From Lolium rigidum (taxonomy: Eukaryota; Streptophyta; Magnoliopsida; Poales; Poaceae): DNA of 64,000 nucleotides. This document shows, piece after piece, positions 1 to 11,142 of this stretch. The position numbers and the translations under genes were made by a program. The notes under the pieces are model-generated. The model was not told the DNA's origin, ran no database searches, and saw only the letters and a list, made by a program, of their open reading frames with translations. Within the stretch, counting starts at the first letter, position 1. Every line of letters starts with the position of its first letter. The stretch is from positions 328,707,090 through 328,771,089 of the forward strand of contig NC_061514.1 in the NCBI RefSeq assembly GCF_022539505.1. Direction: 5' to 3'.

Positions 1-2012
1 GCATATACACATCTAATACACGCGTCCCCCCTCTCGCCTCCCTCGTCGCCATCTCTCTTTATATGTAGAAGAGATGTGATAATGTCGGCATATACACAAT
101 TAATTTGTTTTGACTACATGTTTTCGGGACCGACATATGGCGGACGATAGAGCTGACCCGATTCTCGGACAACTATGATCCGGACGTCGAAGACCATATG
201 TTCGGCATCATAAAAGGCGATATTCCATTTGTGCCGACCGGAGAAGAAGAAGATGATATCTCTTCTTATCCGAACCTTGAGGGTGAAGATGAAGGGCGCC
301 GTCGACAAGATGATGCCGAAGAAACGTCGATAAACGACGATCTTCAATTGGAAGTAGCAACCACCTCCGGCGCCGAGGTATATATATATACATATTGAGC
401 GTCCGGTGATACAACTAACCGATTTGAATAAATGTGTGTGTACTAACGCGCGCGACTCTCTTTCTTATTTTAGCCCTCGGCCGGATCGTCGAAAAAATCG
501 AGTACGTCGTCGTCAAAGCGTGGCGCAACCAAGACGATGAAAGCAGGAGAAACATGCACCATCGATGTTGTCGACGAAGCAACCGGCAGAGCCGCCGGAG
601 CCCAGCAAGAACGCCACCAAGTTTGTCGGCCAATGCGGAGCCGTTGTTAGAGACAACGTCTCGATCACCCTCCGAGAGTGGAATGAGCCAAAGAAGGCAC
701 GTGTTGGTTTCACTTTTGTCGATAAGAGAACAAAAAAAGATTGCTTCAAAAAGCTTATGGAACATTTCGTTCTACCTCCGGAATACCGCAAATACGATGA
801 GGAGGGTAACAAGATTGCGGAAAACAAGAAGAGACGCAAGCTAGTCAAACAGTTCGCTCTTTCTAGGATGGCCAACGCATTCCGGAAATACAAGCAAAAT
901 CTAGCCCATGACTTTGTCAACCAGGGCAAGACTCCGGATTTCAAAGGACAATATGAGAAACTGCAACATGATTGGCCGGAATTTGTGAAGCAAAAGAAAT
1001 CGGAGCAGTTCCTTGAACTATCGAAAAAAAATAAGGAAAATGCGGCCAAGAAGGAGTACAATCATAAAATGGGGCCAGGAGGGTATCGCTTTTGGCAGCC
1101 TAGGTGGGAGAAGATGGAGAACGAGCCGAGGGCGCGAGGAATCCGTCCGGTACGGAGGGATGGGACCCAAGGGCCAAAAGCTGGTGGTACGGGCATGGGG
1201 GATCGCCGAACCCGGAGACAGGGGAGTGTGTTTACCAGGGCAAAATAATTACACCCACCCAAAAGCTTATTGAGGCAATGAGGGATGCTCAAGAGGGGAG
1301 GATCAAGTTCAACGGAGAGAACGACGCCTCGACAAAAGCCCTCGGGAATCCTGAACACGGAGGACGTATACGAGGCATGGGGCCCATTCCGTGGAAAGTA
1401 GGGTTCCCCGTAACGATGACCCGTACGGTTACAGAAGCCGTAAGAGAAAGATGGATCGGGAAAAAGATGTTGTGGCGCAGCTTGGTAACGGAAATGGATG
1501 TGATGAAGAAAACCGTGAGTGTACTAGTAGCCGAAAGAGAGGCAGCTCGGGCGCGAGCATGAAGATCATCCAATGGATCTCGGAAGCAGCAGCGGAGAAG
1601 AAGCAGCGTGGCTTCCACGGAGGCCTCACCGGCTGGTGCGCCGACGATAGAAATTACTGCACCGGAGCCTCTGGTGGTCGAAATTACTGCACCGGAGCCT
1701 CCTCGCTACCCCGTGGACGATATAAAGGAGATGAAAGCATGTCATCCGTATTATCCTATCGGGAACATGTCCATGAAGGTAGCCATCGGCGATGCTTTAC
1801 CACCTGGAGCACTCCACCACAACAACCCCATTCAAGATGGCTATGCTCGTGTCACGGTGGAGGAGATAGTCCAAGGGTTTGAGGACCCGGACATTGACAT
1901 TGCTACACCTGAAGGGGTGAAAAGACTTGGAGATGTCAAGCGCCAGTTCATTCTATGGCAGAAGAAATTTATCAAGTTTCCAGGCGAGGCGCCAACAAGT
2001 CCACCCCCGTAC

Positions 2013-2087
2013 GGTGGTGGTGGTGGCGGTGGCGGTGACGGTGGCGGTGGCGGTGGCGGTGGCGGTGGCGGTGACGGTGGCGGTGGT
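2013..2087 (+). repeat. GGTGGC-rich minisatellite (Gly-rich linker)
   Basis: GGTGGC/GGTGAC repeats run through the coding frame of the CACTA gene and encode a poly-glycine stretch with occasional aspartate. In another frame the same bases give a Val/Ala run, which is a shadow. Confidence 0.85.
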
Positions 2088-3069
2088 GCTTCACCTAATA
2101 CACCTCATTCACGTCAGCCGACGCCGCCCCCGATCCTCGTCCGGCGGGTGATCGGACACCGGTACCGCCCCCAATCCACCTCCGGCGAAGAAGCGAAGCG
2201 GTCCCGGGTTATTAACCCGGACCCTTATGTACCTAGAACCACAAAGATACCGAGCCATCACCGAAGCCTCTCATCCCGAGGCCTTGGGAACTTAGTGTCG
2301 AGGAAAATGCAGCGGCCGTGGCTGCTCGGCATGAGAAATGGAAGGAGGAGTGCAAGAAGAAAAGAGAGGGCGAGCCCAAGCCGGTATATTCCGACAAGCA
2401 AAAGCAATGGGCTAAGTCATTTTTGAACACACCGTCCCAAGCCGCGAAGAATCCGCTCGACGACTATTTACGTGAACTTCGTAGGCAAGCACTCGCGTTC
2501 AAGAGGAACCAAGAGTTGGCGGAGAAGAAAGCCTTGGAGGACGAGGCCGAGACAAAATTAGAAAGGGGGAAGAAGTTGCCCAGCTCGGGGAACAAAGTAA
2601 ACAATCGATCGCCCCGCTCATAGTGCAAGCCGCCGGTCCGGATGCCCCCGATATCATAGCAGCTGCGGCAGCACATGGATTGACCGTAACGAGTGCCGGA
2701 GAACAAGCGGCCGACTTAGGTATCACTCTTCGTGCACTCGTTAGGCCTTGATGAGGCGCCAATGAAGGACGTAGTATTTACATATGTGAAGAATGGCCCT
2801 CTCATCGAGCCTCGCGCGAGAAGAGGATCTACCTCGACAAATTAAAGGTCCGCTAAATTGGTACAAGGGTTACATAAAACATAAAGACGCCAAAGACTAT
2901 ATCTATGCGGAAGTTAGATATGAGCAACACTTCAAACGTTACTCGGGTACAAATTCCTCCGAGTGAATTGTTCCAGTCTGTTCAATCTGCGCGACCTCGA
3001 CAAATCTATCATCGGTTGCTACGTTCGTAAGTGATTTATTAATTTCTACCCCATCTCGTTCATTGCCTG

Positions 3070-3072
<3 letters not shown>

Positions 3073-3147
<75 letters not shown>
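3073..3147. repeat. (TA)n microsatellite, about 37 units
   Basis: Uninterrupted TA dinucleotides lie between a GTAAGT donor-like site (about 3027) and the next coding block of the CACTA gene (about 3190). The tract therefore sits in an intron. Such tracts are length-variable and error-prone in assemblies. Confidence 0.95.
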
Positions 3148-3152
<5 letters not shown>

Positions 3153-4039
3153 AACTATCTTGTTGTGTACGCTATATATTATGCGAGAATGAAGAAGCGG
3201 GAAATGCGAATAAGGAACATCCATGATGTTGGGTTCATTGACCCACACATCGTTAATTCATATGTGTTAGAACACCACCCCGCCGACGTGGAGGATGACC
3301 CGTGGCGGTTTATTAGAAAACAGCAACGAGTAAAAGTGATATTCTATTTCCTTACCATTTTGGGTGAGTGTTTCTGTCTTGAGCACATTCTCTTTTGTTT
3401 ACTCCATGCATGGTATGTGGCTAATCGATGAGTTATGCATGATCGTGCATGTATCGTGTCCGCGAGTTCCACCGGATTCTTATGGTAATTAAAGTTCGGA
3501 CCTCCTCGGTTCTCGTCCACGACTCTCCGAATATGGATCCGGCGCTTTGGGGCGACATGAGAAAAATGATGCAAAAGTAATTATTTTCATTCATTTGCGC
3601 TCTATATCGATCGGCCTATTTCGTTCATCATTTCCTAATATCAAGTAACTAATTAATAACTCTCTTGTTTATTTAATTTTCTTTGCCTCGTAGGGTTTGG
3701 AGACGGTTCGTAGATACCAAGGTCGGTGAATTCAAAAAAGAGCTACATTTTAAAATGGCAGTGCGGACGACCGGGGATACTCGGCCACCGGGGACCAATC
3801 TATGTGGATACTATGTTTGTGAGAGGATCCGGAGATACCGCAATGAGCGGGACCGAAGTGTGAGAACAACATCCCGAGGAATAACCTCCGGAAGACGCTT
3901 AGTCCAGAAGCTCGCTTCCGACCACTTCAAGAGGAACTAGCTGGATGGTTGGCGAGGAAGTCATCGATCCTAGAGGAGAACACTATTACGATGACGTAGA
4001 ACTTTATATGCACCAGAATTTGTAACTAACTTGTTCAAA

Positions 4040-4101
4040 ATTGTATATGGTCATCCGATATTGAATATATATTGTATATGGTCATCCGATATTGAATATA
4101 T
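4040..4101. repeat. 31-bp tandem duplication
   Basis: Two perfect adjacent 31-bp copies beginning ATTGTATATGGTCATCCG, plus the start of a third, lie just after the stop of the CACTA gene, in its 3' untranslated region. Confidence 0.9.
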
Positions 4102-4295
4102 ATTGTATATTCCTCTTGAATTCTTTTTAGTTCTAATTTCAAATTTGTTTGAAATTGTACATTCATATGCATGTATGTATACGATACCGTAGAATATGTG
4201 AAACTCCTTCAAAATTAAAACCCAAAAGAAATAAAATAATACAAATTAAAAAGAAACCAGATTTAGGGGGAGGGGGCTAAACCCTAAACCTCGCG

Positions 4296-4506
4296 GAGGC
4301 CTTTAGTCGCGGTTGGCCGGAAGAACCGCGACTAAAGGTCCTCCGCCCAGCGCCGCCTGCGGCCCACGTGGACGGGCCTTTAGTCGCGGTTCGTAAGGAA
4401 CCGCGACTAAAGGGGGGGCCTTTAGTCGCGCTACTTTGGTCGCGGTTGCGCCACCGCGACTAATGGCAGTTGCCAACCGCGACCAAAGCCCCTTTTTCCA
4501 CCAGTG
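4296..4506 (+). repeat. CACTA subterminal repeats and terminal inverted repeat
   Basis: Two hairpins with arms CTTTAGTCGCGGTT / AACCGCGACTAAAG (4301-4337 and 4379-4413) are followed by degenerate TGGTCGCGGTTGCG units and the terminus CCACCAGTG at 4506. In CACTA elements such subterminal motifs are binding sites for transposon-encoded proteins. The flanking trinucleotide at 4507-4509 is ATC; the matching left duplication is outside the window. Confidence 0.85.
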
Positions 4507-5263
4507 ATCCGTGATTACATCTCTTAAAAACTGCTCCGTTGTTTACCTGACATTTTTCTGAAATAGAAAGGAGAGATTGGAAAAAATAAATACACACCAC
4601 TGAAGGTGCACCTGACACATACTCTCAACTGGAGGTGTGCCTTACACTTGTGCAAAATAACACCCTAGATGATGCCATTTGAGTCCATGACATCAAAAGG
4701 AGATAGATACTCTACTATCACTCATATGCTCTAAGAATTTCTCAACCATCCTTCAAGTAGGGGACACATTATTCTAATAGGATCCCCAATGCAACAATTA
4801 TGAAATATACGCTCGAAGACCAAGAGAACAAACTAAAAAATAAGAAAGATGTATGTTAATTAAGATTTACATGTAGAGCTGATATAATAGTTCAGTAGTC
4901 ACAATTGCACAACAAATGAATTTACATGTAGAGCTTTATTTTACGATACCCAGCTCGTAGTTGATCTCTAGTGATATTTTATTTGTATTGACTTGAACCG
5001 ACATTTGCGGGAGAATAACTTTACAATGTCATGTCTTCAGTTTGATAATGTTTCACGAGTTCTAGCTCAAAATGTTTTTTTGCAACTCAAAAAGTTTCCT
5101 CTATCATGAAGATATTGAGCAAACTTATTGTACTGTAGTATGAGTTATTGGGTGCATGGAACTGTTTTTTTTCCAGCAAATATCACACATGGAGAGGTAT
5201 TACCACACATCCTCCATTTATCTGGCTTAAGAATCTAAGTACTCATTGTAAGCGATGCCATAA
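4507..5263. other. Unassigned 0.76 kb spacer
   Basis: AT-rich sequence between the CACTA terminus and the Helitron. I see no ORF of note, no known repeat and no RNA gene. Confidence 0.6.
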
Positions 5264-6529
5264 TCTATACCTATACCTAATAATAAAGAAAATAAGGCTT
5301 CTTGTTGGTCCGTCCGGATTTTTACTGATTTGCCCTTTCACCAGACTGGTATTTACCAAAAGTGCCACCGCCAAGTTAAAAAAACGATTCGACTGGATGA
5401 CCCGCGGGATTCACGAGTCCTCCACTAATCCGTTGACCCACGCGCCCAGCGCGCTCCGGCAGGGACACAAATTCTCAGCCCAGATTCCTCACTTCCTCTT
5501 TCTTCTTGCCCCTGGCCGGCGATGACTCCCCTGACCGGAGTACACCAGTGGTCGCTGCGTGGCCGCAGACCTGAACCGGCTGGCCGCTGCAACCGTCGTA
5601 GCCTCCCTTGCCCTTCTGTCTCCGATACGAACTATGCTTGACCACGCGACGATGGGGTATCATCATAAAAGGACTCCAGCCCCTCGATATCGATCTAAAT
5701 CGACACCCCAGATCGAATCCCGTCCCTCCGGAATCGCCACATACGAAGTTCCGCCTCCGTTCGACATAGCCGCCGTCTCGCTACATGGCCGGAGCTCTCC
5801 GTCTCAACTGCTTGGTCTGGTATCGCCTGCAACTGCGATACGGTAATCACCTCTCCTCTCTCCTCATGTGTGCTGGTCTGAATTTCCTGCAAGATCAGTG
5901 AGATTCACGTATCTGAATTTATAGATTAAACCATGTGTACTCTCTATCCCCACCCCTGTCCCTTTCTGAGTTTCTGTATTCACTCACGCCGACACCACCC
6001 ACACCACCTGCACGCTGCCCAGGAATCTGCCGCATAGGAATCAGGCGGGGGAAAGGCTCATATATTTTGTGAGTTTATTTTATTTGTAAGTACATTGCTG
6101 TGTGTTGACCTGAACTCTCACTTCTACACTGCTCGTGCTTGGGTACGTGGGGAACGAAGTAAATTGATGCTTCAGATTTGCTCGTGCTATTTTGGTGTCA
6201 AAAGCGGAGATAATTCTTTATCATCCGATTAGTAAAACGAGAGTAATGCATTCACTAATATATATTTTCTCCTGGTATTGTTGTCAAAGGCAGAGATAAT
6301 TGTTTGTCATCAGATTCCTTATGAGATTAGTAAAACGAGTAATATGCAGTAGGCGGGTAAGTGGTGTCTGTTGTACACCAGGTCTTTATGGTTCCCACGT
6401 GCAAAACATCGTTTTCCTCCCTCTTTTCATACCAATATTTTTTTGCTATCTCAACCTGTATTTGCTGACAAACACTGAACCTTCTATTGTCCCTTTTTTG
6501 CAGAGAAGTAAGGGAGGAGCAGGCACGCG

Positions 6530-8917
6530 ATGGGAGGCCGCAGGAAATCCAAGAGATTAATTTCTGTCAATGAGGAGGTAATTGTCCATATCTTCTGTCA
6601 CGTTTAATACATTATCAATGTCACACTCTATGCATTAATTTTGAAATAATCATTTGAACAATTTTAATACCAGGTGTCTAACTTTTACTTTTCCTTTTGT
6701 TTGCAGAAAATGAATCACAGCGTTGAAACAAACATTGTTGATGATTTTGATAACCGTCCTTTAAAAAAACCAAAATGTTCTGAATCAACCGTTCCGGATG
6801 AGCCATTGCCATCACCTCCATCACCAACCAACTCAACATTATCTCCAGTTTCTGAATTGTACAATGAAGAATCAGTTTTAGAAGATTCTGAGAGAACATT
6901 TTCAACAGAGCAACCAGATGAACCTAAACCAACCAACTCAGCATTATCTCCAGTTTCTCAATTGAACAATGAAGAAACAATTTTAGAATATGGTGAGAAT
7001 AAAACATTTTCAGCAGAGCAACCAGACAAACCTTCAGCAGAGCAACCAGATGAACCTAAAACAACCAACTCAGCATTATCTCCAGTTTCTCAATTGAACA
7101 ATGAAGAAACAATTTTAGAAGATGGTGAGAATAAAACATTTTCAGCAGAGCAACCAGACAAACCTAAACATATAATAAATAACGTGATATACGAGTATAT
7201 CCCACAAGGTAATTTTCTTTTATTCACTTATTATGTATGTGTATTTATTCAACATATATTTGATTTATCTTTATTTATTTGCAGACTACACAATTACCCG
7301 AGATGATGAATGTGCTCATGATGTTATACTATTCTCTTCGGAAGAAGAAATATTGGTGAAGATAGAAGACGTATCTGTCAAACAACGCTATTTGGTGTGC
7401 CTCCTAGATAAAGACAAATGGCTAGACGATGAAGTAAGTACCCCTTTCTAACAATGAAATAGTTTCTGATTATTAATACCCATCAGTAATGTATTTTTTA
7501 ATATTTATTTATAGGTAATCAGCGCATACATATGTTGTCTAAAGGAGCAAGCGCACGCGCAAAATCAGAATGATGATACCGTATTTTTTGAGAATCCCTT
7601 TGTTACCAGACTTTTGAAACGGGATGGTGAAATTGGAATACTTGGGCCTACCTCAGTGACAAATATTGTCAAAAACTATCTCAACCATGACATGGTAACA
7701 TACATATCAATAATTTTCAAGTTCTATATTTAGCAAGTTATTAATTCCTAATTTTACATGTCTACAAGTAACTTTTTGTGCTCATTATTATAGATACATC
7801 TTCCAATAAATATCAAGGTCTCGCATTGGTATTTAGCTTCCATCAATTTTGAGAAATCCGAGATACAAGTACTCGACTCATTGTGTTGGGAACACAACTG
7901 AGATGACCTCACTCTTACGGTAAGCTACTATAAAATTTATAATCCTTTCTGTAAAATGTTGTATTGATAACTAATCATTTTACAGCTGCAAGGACTACAA
8001 TATCGTTTGGACATTATTAATACTCAAGAAAATTTGAGTAAATGGAAAAACATTGATGTTACTAAATGGACAATTACAGAACAGCTAAAAAGGCCTATCC
8101 AGAAAGACAGGTATAGAGATCATATGTTTTATAACATAATAAACATATAAAAAATGTTGAGATTCATGTGGAGTACTCTTTTTTTAAATTATGCAGTTCA
8201 TCTTGTGGTCTATTTATGCTTAAATTCATGGAATATTGGACCGGACATGCATTGTCCCATCTAATTACACAGGTAATTAACTGCTTTGTTTCATAAACAT
8301 ATATGGTTGGTGCCATTTTATCGGTCATATATGCTAATATTTGTTGGTGATGTGCAGGAAATTATCACTTCTTTCAGATATAAGTTAGCTGCCATACTCT
8401 TGTGTTGGAAAAACAACACAGCGCCACCGACTACAATGTTTGAAGAAATTGTTGACAGTGAAGGACATCCGGATGATGTTATAATGTCGGACAAACCTTT
8501 TGATCAAAATCAACCAAATGACAATAACTCTTTATCTGCTGAAAACAAATACCAATCGTTGATGTCTGTTGTTTCTAACCTGAACATTCATGAGTTAATA
8601 GGTGGACTTTGTAACTACATCAAATCCATCAATTCTGCAGAAGCTTTAGAGTAAGCCATCTGTTTACATATAATGTATTTTATGCATTAAATGCATTATC
8701 TTATTTTTTATTTATGATAATGATTTACAGCAAAGTTTGGGTACAAAACTGTGATCCATATCCCATTAGCTTGACTCTCAAGAATCTGAAAGATATGCTG
8801 AATGATGAGTTGCCCATGGACCAAGATTGTTTCAATTTGGTTGTATGGAAGATTATGTTTGACGACATCCAAACGGTGAAAAAAAAGGAAAGGCTTGATA
8901 TCAAAGCATTATCTTGA
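6530..8917 (+). pseudogene. Ulp1/C48 SUMO-protease-like gene in Helitron, premature stop
   Basis: Nine exons with GT-AG junctions keep one frame: 6530-6577, 6707-7208, 7285-7433, 7515-7694, 7794-7919, 7986-8110, 8197-8272, 8358-8650, 8731-8917 (562 codons including the final stop). The N-terminus is low-complexity and acidic with a 44-residue tandem repeat. The C-terminal half is an Ulp1 cysteine-protease fold: His in SHWYLA (7824-7826), Asp in VLDS (7875-7877), Gln in PIQKD (8100-8102) and Cys in SSCGLFM (8204-8206). All four expected catalytic residues are present. A single in-frame TGA (7899-7901) in exon 5, probably from CGA, would cut the protein between the Asp and Cys. A further exon near 9026-9240 (RKKLDVEQLAYSIRSSPGQ) may belong if the TGA at 8915 is read past. 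Role when intact: deSUMOylating-type protease, a class often carried by plant transposons (family knowledge). Confidence 0.75.
6911..7174 (+). repeat. 132-bp in-frame tandem repeat in Ulp1 N-terminus
   Basis: Two close copies, starting at 6911 and 7043, encode a 44-residue unit containing TNSALSPVSQLNNEETILE. A more diverged third copy lies upstream (about 6797-6910). The period is a multiple of three, so the frame is kept. Confidence 0.85.
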
Positions 8918-9215
8918 CACACAGTTCTGGGTATTATATTCTTAAAATTCAATATATATTTTTCTGTCCACAAATTTACTAATTATTTTATATCCTCTCT
9001 AAACACTTATTTTATTATATCCTAGAGGATTACTGATTTTGGACGACATCCAAACTTCCGGAAGAAGTTAGATGTCGAACAACTAGCATATTCTATTCGT
9101 AGCTCTCCCGGACAAGTTCGTCGAGTTCGTCGATGGCGTCGAGCCGGCGCACTTGCAGCTACGGGAGGCCAGTTACAACTTATGTCAGCTGTGGAGGTCA
9201 ATGAAATTCAAATAA

Positions 9216-9245
9216 CCCGTAGCAACGCACGGGCATTTTTACTAG
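9216..9245 (+). other. Helitron 3' terminal hairpin and CTAG end
   Basis: A 5-bp stem CCCGT/ACGGG with an 8-nt loop is followed 12 nt later by CTAG. This is the standard Helitron termination signal in grasses. Confidence 0.85.
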
Positions 9246-9493
9246 TACATTATAATTAAAATATGTAACTAAATTCTACACAAGTGTATATATTTATTTT
9301 AGTAAGAGTTGATGACAGGCAAACTGAAGTATAAAGTAAGTTGATTTGCCTCAGATATAAAAAGACACACACCAACTATGGAATACAATAACCTTTTGTG
9401 TGGATATAAACACCAAGTTAATTAGTCATCTTGTGACAGTAAAAATGAAGATGCATAGGAAAACCGAAGGGGAGTAATCTATTGTTTTAGAAA

Positions 9494-9651
9494 TGTGAAT
9501 TCACATGGAGCGAGGAAATATGATAATTCCGTTAGAGATGTATACTCTCCCTTCCTGTGCATCCCTATTCTATAAGGTTTTTTTTTGCACTTTACACACA
9601 TGTACATGTATTAATCCTTGGCCCCTTGTGAAAGATAGTTACTCATCCCCA
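9494..9651 (+). repeat. LTR 3' portion of the Copia element
   Basis: Sequence ending CCCCA at 9651, three bases before the primer-binding site. The left edge is a guess, taken at the TG of TGTGAATTCACATGG; a longer LTR cannot be excluded because the other LTR is missing. Confidence 0.4.
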
Positions 9652-9654
9652 ATA

Positions 9655-9666
9655 TGGTATCAGAGC
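9655..9666 (+). other. Primer-binding site (initiator tRNA-Met)
   Basis: TGGTATCAGAGC is the usual Copia primer-binding site, complementary to the 3' end of plant initiator tRNA-Met. Confidence 0.9.
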
Positions 9667-9977
9667 TTCGGTTTAGCTCTCGCAGCATGCTACAACTTAG
9701 TGCTATTATCCACCGCTGCCGTTGATTTCTTCTTGCCCGGCGCGTACTTCTCCCTGTTGACCGACGACCACTTCTTGATGTAGCCCGATTTGGAGCGAAG
9801 CTCATCGTCAATGACCTATTATGGCCGTCCATGGCCTGTTTCCAGCTGGCTCCTAGCTCGTCGCCTGAGCCGTCCACGGCCCCGAGCTCGCCGCCCCAAC
9901 CGTCCTCCGCCGCCCCGGCCGTCCTCCAACACAAGCTCGCCAAACCATGCCGTTCCCTGCACCGAGCTCGCCGCCTC

Positions 9978-10740
9978 CACTAGTAGAAAAAGGCTCATTA
10001 GTGGCGCACCAAGATACATATTCTGTGGCATATGAGTGGTGCGCCACAGAATCTTTGCCACAAAAATAAGAGTTCTGTGGCGCACCTGCCCATGCTTAAC
10101 TCTGTGGCGCATCCGTGTCTCGATGCGCCACAGAATTAGTGTTTAGTGCGCCACAAAATTTGCTCGTATTATACACGATTTTATACTGCCTGCTATACAC
10201 ATACAATACACAAACAGGTAATATATAGCAATATACATATATTGTACAGATTATATACAGAAAAATGAAGATATAATATAAATAGCATGTAAATTGCACA
10301 GATATAATATAAGCATCATCATCACATTACTTAGAGTCCGATCGAGATACACATATAGTGGCAAGTGTCAAATTTTTTACATACAACTCTTAATTCATAC
10401 AAAGTTCACCATCTTGAGATACAAAGTGGTCTTCATCAGGTTCCTACTCCGCTCCCTCCTCTCTCCATGCCAGGCTCGCTTGCATCGGGGTCTTCATCCG
10501 GTTCCTCCTCTGATCCCTCCTCTCTCCCGCAAGGTTCGCTTGCACCGCCCCCCGAGTGTGTAGTGACTAAAATGGAAGAAAGACCAAAATGAACGAAGAT
10601 CAAAATGAACGAAGAAGGCCAACACAAATAAGATCCGACTAGGATATATAATAAATAAATGCCTCATACACTGTATGTCAAAACAAATATTAACATTCAT
10701 GGATGGCGTAAGTGAGGCCAAATCCGATGCACAAGAGATT
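9978..10740 (+). mobile_element. CACTA transposon end fragment (GGCGCACC family)
   Basis: It begins CACTAGTAGAAAAAGGCTC and continues with repeated CTGTGGCGCA / TGCGCCACAG subterminal motifs to about 10170, then AT-rich and simple sequence. No closing terminus is seen before Copia sequence resumes at about 10745, so the right end is deleted or unrecognised. The first 450 bp match 27755-28235, a second copy of the same family. It lies inside the Copia gag region. Confidence 0.7.
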
Positions 10741-10808
10741 GATAGGGTACTGCTGGTTCTGTGACTGGTGCTTCCAGCACTGTGCATCCATCGTCCACAT
10801 AGTTAGGT

Positions 10809-11140
10809 ATGTATTCATGGATTCTGGATTCTGGCGCTTCTTTTCACAGGTCTTCTGATTCTTCCACTCTCTCTTCTCTTAGACCTCTTGCTTTTTCTGT
10901 TAATTTATCACCGTTGATGCCACTTCTCTTTATGTTGCTAGTCACGGCAACCTTTTTACTTCGTCCTTTTCTATTCCTGATATTTCTCATGTTCCTAGTC
11001 TTACCAATCTCTTTTCCGATGCTCAGCTTGCTGATTTTGGTTCTCGTGTCATTCTTGATGAGTATTCTTTTTCTTTCTAGGATTGTCGGCCAGGTAACAT
11101 GGGTATGCCTAATTGGCATGTTATATGTGTGTCCCTGGTT
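10809..11140 (+). pseudogene. Copia aspartic protease region, frameshifted
   Basis: YSWILDSGASFHRSSDSSTL (from 10809) is the Copia protease active-site region, with the DSGAS catalytic motif. The frame is then lost; related sequence continues in other frames up to the inserted LTR at 11143. Confidence 0.75.
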
Positions 11141-11142
11141 CC

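Larger units (their letters stand above)
137..4024 (+). pseudogene. CACTA transposase_24-like / Ulp1-like protein, frameshifted
   Basis: This is a degraded multi-exon gene of a CACTA element. Recognisable blocks in order: an acidic N-terminus (about 198-377) ending at a GT splice site; a lysine-rich region (565-1100) with WPEFVKQKK and FWQPRWEKME, typical of plant Ptta/En/Spm (PF03004-like) proteins; a block containing WWYGHGG (about 1170); a glycine/proline-rich linker (2013-2150); an alpha-helical charged block (2318-2620); and a C-terminal Ulp1-like cysteine protease region (about 2840-4024). That region has FHRILMVIK (catalytic His position), HDSPNMDPALWGDM (Asp) and NLCGYYVCE (Cys). The Gln usually before the Cys appears replaced by Pro. 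The reading frame changes at least four times (near 1110-1170, 1390-1560, 1600 and 2290). The chain ends near YDDVELYMHQN. Function when intact: a transposon accessory protein, possibly a SUMO-type protease (family knowledge). Confidence 0.75.
1..4506 (+). mobile_element. CACTA (En/Spm) DNA transposon, 3' part
   Basis: This is the right-hand part of a CACTA transposon; its left end lies before the window. The right terminus at 4506 reads, on the opposite strand, CACTGGTGGAAAAAGGGGC, a normal CACTG-type end. It is preceded by subterminal repeats built on TAGTCGCGGTT. The coding region at 137-4024 is recognisably that of a grass CACTA second gene (transposase_24-like plus an Ulp1-like region). 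The TNP2 transposase is not in the window. Numerous frameshifts show an old, inactive copy. Confidence 0.85.
5264..9245 (+). mobile_element. Non-autonomous Helitron carrying an Ulp1 gene
   Basis: The 5' end begins TCTATACCTATACCTAATAA, preceded by A at 5263. The 3' end has the grass Helitron hairpin CCCGT-AGCAACGC-ACGGG (9216-9233), then CATTTTTACTAG ending at 9245 and followed by T. This fits Helitron insertion between A and T, a TC start and a CTAG end, without terminal inverted repeats. The 4.0 kb interior has no Rep/helicase gene, so the element is non-autonomous. It carries a spliced Ulp1-type protease gene (6530-8917) and about 1.2 kb of leader. Confidence 0.85.

Noticed and set aside
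1927..2151. ORF encoding Val-Ala repeats
   Set aside because: Out-of-frame reading of the GGTGGC repeat in the CACTA gene; the Gly frame is the real one.
9611..10112. Arg/Pro-rich overlapping ORFs on both strands
   Set aside because: High-GC shadows over the Copia gag start and CACTA end, with no known domain.
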